DNA from: an uncultured Prosthecobacter sp.
GTDB lineage: Bacteria > Verrucomicrobiota > Verrucomicrobiia > Verrucomicrobiales > Verrucomicrobiaceae
Direction of reading: 5' to 3'
DNA length: 13,801 nucleotides
Assembly (NCBI GenBank): GCA_937941745.1
Contig: CALDGV010000846.1
Location: forward strand, 1 to 13,801
Shown one piece after another: positions 1 through 5,317 of the stretch (positions within the stretch are counted from its first letter, which is position 1; each line of letters begins with the position of its first letter). The notes under the pieces were generated by a model. It saw nothing but the letters and a program-made list of their open reading frames with translations. It did not search any database and was not told the DNA's origin. A program made the position numbers and the translations under genes.

Positions 1-33
1 GTCCCCAACCATTCTGCACCTGCCCCGGATGAG

Positions 34-49
34 TGGGGACATGTCCCCA
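34..49. repeat. Perfect 16-bp GTCCCCA palindrome (REP-like)
   Basis: TGGGGACATGTCCCCA is a perfect palindrome. The same GTCCCCA word occurs directly at 1-7 and 64-70, each time continuing as GTCCCCAAC, so the first 75 bases hold four copies counting both orientations. The stretch is non-coding and lies beyond the phosphatase terminator. Short palindromes of this type are often dispersed REP-like elements in bacterial genomes. A REP identity is inference; no transposase is in view, and the window edge cuts the element. Confidence 0.45.
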
Positions 50-124
50 GCGGCGGAATCCTTGTCCCCAACGCCCCTACCCAGGCCCCCGCGATGCCCG
101 CAGGCTGCCAGGGGCTGCCCACCC

Positions 125-159
125 AACGAAAGAACCCGGCAGCCTGGAAGCTGCCGGGT
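125..159 (-). terminator. Rho-independent terminator of the alkaline phosphatase operon
   Basis: The arms ACCCGGCAGC (134-143) and GCTGCCGGGT (150-159) are a perfect 10-bp inverted repeat around a 6-nt loop. Read on the minus strand, the stem is followed by TCTTTCGTT (133 down to 125), a U-rich tail. It lies 43 bp past the stop codon of the phosphatase gene. The plus-strand side is followed by C residues, so termination is expected only for minus-strand transcription. Confidence 0.8.
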
Positions 160-202
160 CCCCCCGTGGAGTTGAGCAACCAAACACCGTGCTCAAAAGG
201 CA

Positions 203-2188
203 TCAGGGCGCGCCGAGAAGGGCGGCCTGCATGGCATGGAAGAAGACATCCGTGTTTTCCATGACGCCGTGGAAGAGGCTGGAACCGCGCCCGGCGGCAG
301 ACAGGGGGATGTCTGAGGCGGTGTGAACGGCGCTGGAGTTGCCGGTGGCCTGGCCGGGAATGTAGTAGTCGCCCGCGAGGTCACGGCCGGTGGCCGGGTT
401 GGCGTTTGGCGTAGGGTTGGTGAGCCAGTCTTCATAGCGGTTGCCGCTGCCTGCGTAGCCGATCAGCATCTTGTAATCGACATCCATGGTCTGGGGGTAG
501 CCATCGGCCAGGATGTTGTATTGCGGGAAGCCGGCGGCCTCATAGACGCCGACAACGCCGTCGCGCAGCCTCAACTGGCCGTCGGTGGAGGCGCCGCTGG
601 CACCATTGACCACGCCTGCCACACCGTCGCTGCCGAGGGCGGTGGAGCGGGTGGTGAGGTCGGTGTTGGTGATGACGCTGGAGCCAATGATGTTGATGCC
701 GGCGCACTCATGGTCAGCGGTGACGATGACGAGGGTGTCGGGGTTGTTCTGCATGAAGGCGAGGCACTTGGCCACGGTGCGATCGAACTCGAGGGCTTCG
801 AGAATCCAGCGTTCGGTGTCCATGTTGTGCGCCTGCTTGTCGATGTGGGCGCCTTCCACCATGAGCACGAAGCCCTGCGGATTGCGGTTGAGGACTTCGA
901 GGGCCTTTTCCGTCATCTCATCGAGCATCGGCTGGTCTGGGAAGGCGGCCACGGTGCCGACGGCGGCTCCGCCACGGCGCTCGGCGATCTTGTCGAGGGC
1001 CACGTCCATGTTGCCGTTGTTGTAGAGGCCGAGAAGCTTGGTGGTGGTGGCGGGGATGGCGGCCAGGCTGGTGGCATCCGGGGTGTAGGTGAAACCGGCG
1101 GCCTGGAAGTCGGCGATCAGGTCGCGGTTCGGGTCCACGGTGCCTGCGGGCACGCCCCAGGCGGTGGCGACATCGGCGGGAAGCACGTAATCGGCCCCGG
1201 AGGCGGTGGTGCTGTTCACGCGGCCGGAGCCTGCGGTGGTGCTGGGCAGGAACCATTTGCGCCCGCCGCCCATGAGCACGCGGAGGTTGGACTTGGCCAC
1301 GGCCTCATCCAGATACATGTCGCAGATGCCGGTGCCGGCGCCGCGGTCCTGCGTGTGCACGCCGAAGGAGGCGGGAGTGGCGTCTTCGATGTCGGCATTG
1401 GAGACAATGCCGAGGGCCTTGCCCTGCTTGCGCGCCAGGTAGGTGCCCATGTGCTCCACGCGGGGGTTGTCCCACTTGTTTTCGGCGATGCCGGAGGTGG
1501 TGGTGTCATCCGGGAAGACGCCTTCCTGGTTGTTGTTGCTCTTGTTGCCGGTGGAGTAGCAGGCGGCGCCGGGGGCGGAATCGGTGACGATGGAGTTCAG
1601 CGAGGCCGTCATGAGCATGGCGGTGTAGGGCATGCGGTCCATGGCCAGGCGGTCGATCGCCTTGCCCTGGGAGACGCCCTTCGCCACGATGCGCGCGGCG
1701 GTGCGGTGGGCGATGCCCATGCCGTCGCCGATGAGGTAGATGATGTTCTTCGCCTTGCGGGTGCCGATGAGGCGGCTGCGCGTGAGGGGGAGGATTTCAA
1801 AATTGCCTTCCGCGGTGGCCAGGCTGCCGCCGGACTGCGTGGCCTCCACGCGCAGGATCTTCACGCCGGGCTGCAGGTTGCGGTAGGCGCGGAGGGTGAG
1901 GCTGAAGCGGTCGGAACCGAGGGCGGTGATGGTGACGGTGCCGGGAACGACGGTGCCATTCACCTTGAAGGTGGCGGCCGTGATGGTCTGGCCGGCATCC
2001 GCCTGGATGGTGGCCTGGAGGTCGAAGCGCTGATCCGGCAGGAAGCGGGAGATGTAAGGCGGGCTGGGATCTGCGCTGGTGAAGAGCGCGCTGGGCGGAT
2101 TCAAGCGGGTGACGGTGGGCGCGGCGGCGGCGCTGCCCGCGAGGGTGGCGAGGGCCGTGGTGACGGCGAGGAGGAGGCTGGGTTTCAT
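203..2188 (-). CDS. phoA: Secreted PhoA-type alkaline phosphatase with extra N-terminal domain
   Basis: This is a 661-residue alkaline phosphatase that hydrolyses phosphomonoesters outside the cytoplasm. Residues 1-23 are a signal peptide ending in an alanine run. Residues 24-135 look like an Ig-like beta domain, which explains a length well above the usual 450-500 residues. The catalytic domain starts near 145. Visible active-site residues are D155 in GDGMG, nucleophile S204 in TDSAP, E445, D450 and H454 in the EGAHIDKQAH stretch, D469, D492 and H493 in TADHE, and H622 in HTASD. This is a full metal-binding set by family comparison. The ATG overlaps the stop of the upstream gene (ATGA), so translation is probably coupled; a terminator follows at 125-159. 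The leader is C-rich with no Shine-Dalgarno sequence. The family call is firm; substrate and phosphate control are not shown by the sequence. Confidence 0.93.
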   Translation of the reverse strand: MKPSLLLAVTTALATLAGSAAAAPTVTRLNPPSALFTSADPSPPYISRFLPDQRFDLQATIQADAGQTITAATFKVNGTVVPGTVTITALGSDRFSLTLRAYRNLQPGVKILRVEATQSGGSLATAEGNFEILPLTRSRLIGTRKAKNIIYLIGDGMGIAHRTAARIVAKGVSQGKAIDRLAMDRMPYTAMLMTASLNSIVTDSAPGAACYSTGNKSNNNQEGVFPDDTTTSGIAENKWDNPRVEHMGTYLARKQGKALGIVSNADIEDATPASFGVHTQDRGAGTGICDMYLDEAVAKSNLRVLMGGGRKWFLPSTTAGSGRVNSTTASGADYVLPADVATAWGVPAGTVDPNRDLIADFQAAGFTYTPDATSLAAIPATTTKLLGLYNNGNMDVALDKIAERRGGAAVGTVAAFPDQPMLDEMTEKALEVLNRNPQGFVLMVEGAHIDKQAHNMDTERWILEALEFDRTVAKCLAFMQNNPDTLVIVTADHECAGINIIGSSVITNTDLTTRSTALGSDGVAGVVNGASGASTDGQLRLRDGVVGVYEAAGFPQYNILADGYPQTMDVDYKMLIGYAGSGNRYEDWLTNPTPNANPATGRDLAGDYYIPGQATGNSSAVHTASDIPLSAAGRGSSLFHGVMENTDVFFHAMQAALLGAP

Positions 2189-2874
2189 CGGGAGGATGAG
2201 GGTGTTGGGGTGGGGTGGATGTTGGGGTGGGTTTGGGGAGAAGCGCCCTCTTCAGGGCGGAAGACGGTGCGCACGCCGGAGGCCATGCGGTCCCGCTGCA
2301 GGGCCAGCGGGCGGCGGAGCTCCACCGGCTCCAGGCGGCTGCCGAGGGCGATGTGATCGGCGATGACGCGGACGTGAGAGAGGCGGCCATCGAGCTCCTG
2401 ATGGGAGCCCAGCTCCAGCGTGCCGAGCACGGTGAGACGCTCCGGCCGCCAGGAAGGCGCACGGCCGGGAATCACCGGCAGACGGACGTGCACGAGGCTC
2501 ACGGGCAGGCTGTCTGCCAGCATGTATTCCGCCTGATTGTGCATGGCCGGAACTCCGGCGAAGAGGAAGAGCCCGGCATCCTCATGGAAGTGGCGGACCA
2601 TGAAGCCTTCGAGGCGGACTTTCCGGCCCTTCAAGGCCTGCGCACGGGACGTGAACTCCAGCCCGCGAGGTCCGGCAGGGAGCTGGTAAATCTCCTCAAA
2701 GGCCAGCGGCTCGTAATCCTGGGCCAGCGGCTCCAGCGTGGGCGCTGCGGCAGCCGCCGCGCGAGGCGGCGTGGTGACGAGCGGAGCCTCGACGGGACGT
2801 GACAGGACCATCATGGCCACGCTCCCGACCGCGATGAGCGAGAGAAGAATGGGCAGGCTGTTCTGAGAAGACAT
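2185..2874 (-). CDS. Membrane-anchored hypothetical protein coupled to alkaline phosphatase
   Basis: I do not recognise this 229-residue protein with certainty. Residues 7-24 form one hydrophobic segment, an uncleaved anchor or signal, followed by an Ala/Pro linker (about 30-50). The globular part (about 55-180) contains LKGRKVRLEGFMVRHF and, later, LTVLGTLELG, which resembles the DUF3299 type of secreted small beta-domain proteins; that match is tentative. The tail (about 205-229) is rich in Pro, Thr and Ser and is probably disordered. I chose the ATG at 2874; a TTG four codons upstream (2886) is also open but less likely. The stop overlaps the phosphatase start, so the two are co-translated and probably act in the same compartment. 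A GTGAC inverted repeat lies 46 bp upstream. Confidence 0.75.
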   Translation of the reverse strand: MSSQNSLPILLSLIAVGSVAMMVLSRPVEAPLVTTPPRAAAAAAPTLEPLAQDYEPLAFEEIYQLPAGPRGLEFTSRAQALKGRKVRLEGFMVRHFHEDAGLFLFAGVPAMHNQAEYMLADSLPVSLVHVRLPVIPGRAPSWRPERLTVLGTLELGSHQELDGRLSHVRVIADHIALGSRLEPVELRRPLALQRDRMASGVRTVFRPEEGASPQTHPNIHPTPTPSSSR

Positions 2875-2919
2875 GCCCCGATGCAATCACCAGCCGCCGG
2901 ACGTGCCAATGTGAGCAGG

Positions 2920-2950
2920 GTGACGTTTTTGGCAGTGGCTAAAATGTCAC
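2920..2950. promoter_or_regulatory. Inverted repeat, candidate operator of the phosphatase operon
   Basis: GTGACGTTTT (2920-2929) and AAAATGTCAC (2941-2950) are inverted copies matching at 9 of 10 positions, with centres 21 bp apart (about two helical turns). They lie 46-76 bp upstream of the ATG at 2874. That spacing and symmetry suit a dimeric regulator. The TGTCAC core resembles a Pho-box half-site, but I do not see the 11-bp direct repeats of a classical PhoB site. The rest of 2875-3045 shows no gene and no clear -35/-10 pair. Confidence 0.4.
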
Positions 2951-3045
2951 GCAGCGCAGGCTTGATCCGCCTCCACGCGCCCCTGCCGGCAAGCCCTTAT
3001 TCACCACACACTTGGTTCGCGGCGACTGCCACCAGAGCATGAAGG

Positions 3046-4014
3046 TCAGCGCGCTGGCCCAACCATTTTTTCTGCCTCCAGGCTCACGGCCCCGGCCACC
3101 TTGCCGGCCAGCTCAGCATCCGCGCTGACGACTTCGGGGAACTTTTCCGCGATCTGGCGGTAGTAGATGGCGGCAGCGCGGGCATTGCCCCGGCCTTCGT
3201 AGTAGCGAGCCAGGCTGAGCAGTTCCCGGCGTTCGGCCAGGCGCACCTCCATGAGGCAGGAGCGGGCCTGGGCGCCTTTGTCACTCTCAGGAAAACGGGC
3301 GATGAACCAGGCCAGCGAAACAGCGGCGGACTCACGCTGGCGGGGGCTGTCGCCCCGCATGGTCTTCCAGTCCTTGTAGGCGATGTAGGCGCACTGGTAG
3401 GCGGCATCATCCGCCAGCTCATGACGGGGGAAATTTTCAGCGAAGTCCTCGTGCATGGCCACGGCCTCCTTTTTCTGCCCGGCCTTTTCCAGCGCGAGCC
3501 CGAGGTAGTAGTGCGCCTGGATGCCGGTCTCGCTCTGCGGACCATTGCGGATGATGACGCGGAGCATCTCCGCCAGCACCTCCGGGGCCACCGGCGCGGC
3601 AGGCCGCTCGCGGGCCAGGGTGCGGCGGCTTTCCGGTCCACGGCCCAGCAGGCGCAGGGCGATGCGGAACTGCGCGGCGTGGGCTTTTTCAAAGTGGCCG
3701 GGCTGCTCGGTGATGAGGCGGTTCAGCGCCTCGAACGCGGCGGCGTCATCGCCCAGGTGCTCCTGGATGCGGTAGATCTCCCAGAGCGCGAGGGCGCAGG
3801 TGGCACTGCGGCGGTAGCGGGCGGCCAGGGTGTTGAAGCGGTCGAGCGCCTCCTCGGGCTCGCCCTGCGCGATGAGGCTCATGCCGCGCTGGTAGAGGCG
3901 GACGGCATTTTCATCCTCGGCCGCCGTGGCGCTGGCGACGGCCAGGAAGCTGACGAAAGCAAGCAACCCCGGAAGACCGGGGTTGCGGAAGAGGGAACCA
4001 GGGAGAGCAGGCAT
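3046..4014 (-). CDS. BamD-like periplasmic TPR protein
   Basis: This is a 322-residue exported helical-repeat protein. Residues 1-32 form a signal peptide (hydrophobic core about 16-28, ATAA before the cleavage point). TPR-type helix pairs begin at about 35 (AVRLYQRGMSLIAQGEPEEA), recur near 85-110 and 165-195, and end with a segment (about 262-293) containing LLSLARYYEGRGNARAAAIYYR, close in pattern to the last TPR of BamD. BamD helps insert outer-membrane beta-barrels, and a barrel gene lies two genes upstream. Unlike BamD it has no lipobox cysteine, so it should be soluble or otherwise anchored. It starts 3 bp after the stop of the lipoprotein gene, with no Shine-Dalgarno sequence. A strong hairpin lies in codons 10-18. 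TPR content is sure; the BamD role is inference. Confidence 0.85.
   Translation of the reverse strand: MPALPGSLFRNPGLPGLLAFVSFLAVASATAAEDENAVRLYQRGMSLIAQGEPEEALDRFNTLAARYRRSATCALALWEIYRIQEHLGDDAAAFEALNRLITEQPGHFEKAHAAQFRIALRLLGRGPESRRTLARERPAAPVAPEVLAEMLRVIIRNGPQSETGIQAHYYLGLALEKAGQKKEAVAMHEDFAENFPRHELADDAAYQCAYIAYKDWKTMRGDSPRQRESAAVSLAWFIARFPESDKGAQARSCLMEVRLAERRELLSLARYYEGRGNARAAAIYYRQIAEKFPEVVSADAELAGKVAGAVSLEAEKMVGPAR
3963..3986 (-). promoter_or_regulatory. Strong hairpin just inside the BamD-like gene
   Basis: The arms 3963-3972 (GCAACCCCGG) and 3977-3986 (CCGGGGTTGC) pair perfectly over 10 bp around a 4-nt loop. On the minus strand the stem is followed by TTGCTTTCG. It lies 28 nt after the start codon, in signal-peptide codons. 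This has the shape of an intrinsic terminator or attenuator, or of a structure that lowers translation. The T-rich tail is only moderate, so function is unproven. Confidence 0.45.
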
Positions 4015-4017
4015 GAC

Positions 4018-4494
4018 TCAGGGAGCCGGAGCGGCCACGGGCTCCAGCAGGGGCAGCGCTGCGGCGGCACTGCCCGCAGCGGCGGCGGCTGCTGCTGCGC
4101 TGGCGGTGTGCGGGCGGTAGATCTTGGTGATCTCCTCGGAGGACTTGCGGCCCTGCGTGACCTTGCCCAGCACGACGTAGGCGCGCTGGCTCTTGGTGGG
4201 GTTCTTCACGCTGGCTTCCGCACCAGGGTAGAGGTTCTCGATGACGCCGCTGTTGGGGCCTTCCGCATCGGTGTGCGGCACGCCGGGCTCATCGGCGATG
4301 GTGTAGTCAAAGCTGATGATGCTGTTGCCGACATTCCGGAACTTCACGGTGTAGTCGAGCGTCTCCTCGTCCACCATGTCGCTCACCAGCTGGTAGGCGA
4401 CTGAGGTGCCGGGAAAGGTGACACGGTCCGTGGAGATGGTCTTGCAGCTGACAAGGGCCAGGGCGGCGAGCAGGAGGCAGGCGGAGGTTCGCAT
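4018..4494 (-). CDS. Lipoprotein of unknown function with polyalanine tail
   Basis: This 158-residue protein has a lipoprotein signal: MRTSACLLLAALALVSC, with lipobox L14-V-S-C17, so it should be lipidated at C17 and held in the outer or inner membrane. Residues about 35-125 look like a single beta-rich domain (LDYTVKFRNVGNSIISFDYT), a pattern seen in small lipoproteins that bind other envelope proteins; I cannot name the family. The C-terminal 30 residues are almost only Ala, Pro and Leu, including eight alanines in a row (133-140). The start at 4494 is set by the lipobox; the frame is open further upstream, but that part overlaps the barrel gene. It sits 25 bp after the barrel gene and 3 bp before the BamD-like gene, clearly in one operon. 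The leader is C-rich without a Shine-Dalgarno sequence. Confidence 0.8.
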   Translation of the reverse strand: MRTSACLLLAALALVSCKTISTDRVTFPGTSVAYQLVSDMVDEETLDYTVKFRNVGNSIISFDYTIADEPGVPHTDAEGPNSGVIENLYPGAEASVKNPTKSQRAYVVLGKVTQGRKSSEEITKIYRPHTASAAAAAAAAGSAAAALPLLEPVAAPAP

Positions 4495-4519
4495 GGTCGG
4501 TGGGGCGGGAGGAAGGAAA

Positions 4520-5194
4520 TCAGTAGCGGTAGCGGAAGCCGACGAGGTAGCCGTCGGCGTTGTAGCCGCGCAGGTCATCCAGGTCGCCGATGTGGAAGTC
4601 GCGGTATTCAGCAAAGATGGAGTACTGATCCTTCCAGCTCCATTCGAGGCCGGCATACCAGTTCCAGGAGTTCACGAATTCATCGATGCTGAAGGGCGTG
4701 TCGGCAGGATTGGTGCTGCGGGCATTGCGGAACCAGACCTGGCCGCCGCCGAAGCCGCCGCCGATGTAGGGCCGGAAGCCGGCGGCGAACTTGCCGATGC
4801 GGGCGCGGTAGCGCTGTAGGTCCACGGCGAGGGTGCCGTTGAGGTTGAAGAAGAGCGAGTTCATGTCGGCCTCGACGGTGTCGCCCGTGAGGGTGGTGGA
4901 CATGAAGGTGCCTTCGACATCCAGCGAGGTCATGAGCGGCAGGCGCTTCCACTTCCAGGCCTTGCCCACTTCGATGCTGAAGATGGCGGCGCCGTCTTCA
5001 TCCTTCAGGTCGCCACCGGTGCGCAGGGAGCCGCGCTGGCTCATGGTTTCCCCAAACGAGACCCCGACATAAGGTCCGAACTTGCGCTTGGCGGCCTGGT
5101 TCTCAGCGGCGGCGCCGAGGGATTTGAGTTCCAGGTCGGCGGCAGTGAGGGCCGTGGCCGAAAGCAGGAGGAGGGTGAGAGCGTGCAGGCGCAT
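4520..5194 (-). CDS. Outer-membrane beta-barrel protein (porin-like, OmpA/OmpW size)
   Basis: This 224-residue protein has a signal peptide (1-18, ALTAA cleavage region) and then alternating hydrophobic and polar strands typical of an eight-stranded barrel. Examples are GPYVGVSFGE (40-49), an aromatic-girdled SLFFNLNGTLAVDL (113-126), FRPYIGGGFGGG (140-151) and SIFAEYRDFHIG (192-203). It ends in FRYRY, an aromatic C-terminal residue of the kind recognised by the Bam machinery. It is the first gene of a three-gene envelope operon and is divergent from the protease-like gene at 5318. Ligand or pore function cannot be read from the sequence; it may be structural. No Shine-Dalgarno sequence precedes the ATG. 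Confidence 0.85.
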   Translation of the reverse strand: MRLHALTLLLLSATALTAADLELKSLGAAAENQAAKRKFGPYVGVSFGETMSQRGSLRTGGDLKDEDGAAIFSIEVGKAWKWKRLPLMTSLDVEGTFMSTTLTGDTVEADMNSLFFNLNGTLAVDLQRYRARIGKFAAGFRPYIGGGFGGGQVWFRNARSTNPADTPFSIDEFVNSWNWYAGLEWSWKDQYSIFAEYRDFHIGDLDDLRGYNADGYLVGFRYRY

Positions 5195-5199
5195 GGGAA

Positions 5200-5211
5200 G
5201 TGACGGTGACG
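5200..5211. repeat. Tandem GTGACG repeat before the barrel gene
   Basis: GTGACGGTGACG is two exact copies of a hexamer placed 6-17 bp upstream of the barrel start codon, so it lies in the leader of that mRNA. The same GTGAC core recurs at 5254-5271, at 5290-5294 and in front of the phosphatase operon. It may be a binding site or chance; there is no direct evidence of function. Confidence 0.3.
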
Positions 5212-5253
5212 CGGCTGTTTAAACTCCGGCGTGCGCTCTCGAAATGGCTTCGA

Positions 5254-5271
5254 TGTGAACAATTCGTCACA
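5254..5271. promoter_or_regulatory. TGTGA-N8-TCACA palindrome in the divergent promoter region
   Basis: TGTGA (5254-5258) and TCACA (5267-5271) are perfect inverted half-sites separated by 8 bp. They lie about midway between the barrel gene (start 5194, minus) and the protease-like gene (start 5318, plus). The half-sites equal those of CRP-family regulators, but the usual spacing is 6 bp, so a CRP site is doubtful. A further GTCAC is at 5290-5294. The position suits a regulator acting on both operons. No convincing -35/-10 pair was found on either strand in 5195-5317. Confidence 0.4.
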
Positions 5272-5317
5272 CGGAAGCAGCCGCACTTTGTCACATGGCG
5301 GACACAATGGGGGCGTC

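Noticed and set aside
323..2356. Long plus-strand open frame (677 codons) opposite the phosphatase genes
   Set aside because: Its translation is dominated by Gly, Ala, Val, His and Glu with no domain or signal; it is the antisense shadow of a GC-rich gene with clear catalytic motifs.
4018..4656. Longer version of the lipoprotein gene starting at 4656
   Set aside because: The extra 54 residues overlap the barrel gene, are Thr/Ala-rich and would bury the lipobox; the ATG at 4494 starts a normal lipoprotein signal.
5254..5271. Calling the TGTGA/TCACA palindrome a CRP site
   Set aside because: The spacer is 8 bp, not the 6 bp of CRP sites, and no CRP regulon context is visible; kept only as an unnamed palindrome.
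5231..5317. Upstream extension of the pseudoprotease gene
   Set aside because: The added 29 residues are polar and would hide the signal peptide that starts at 5318; this DNA better serves as the divergent promoter region.
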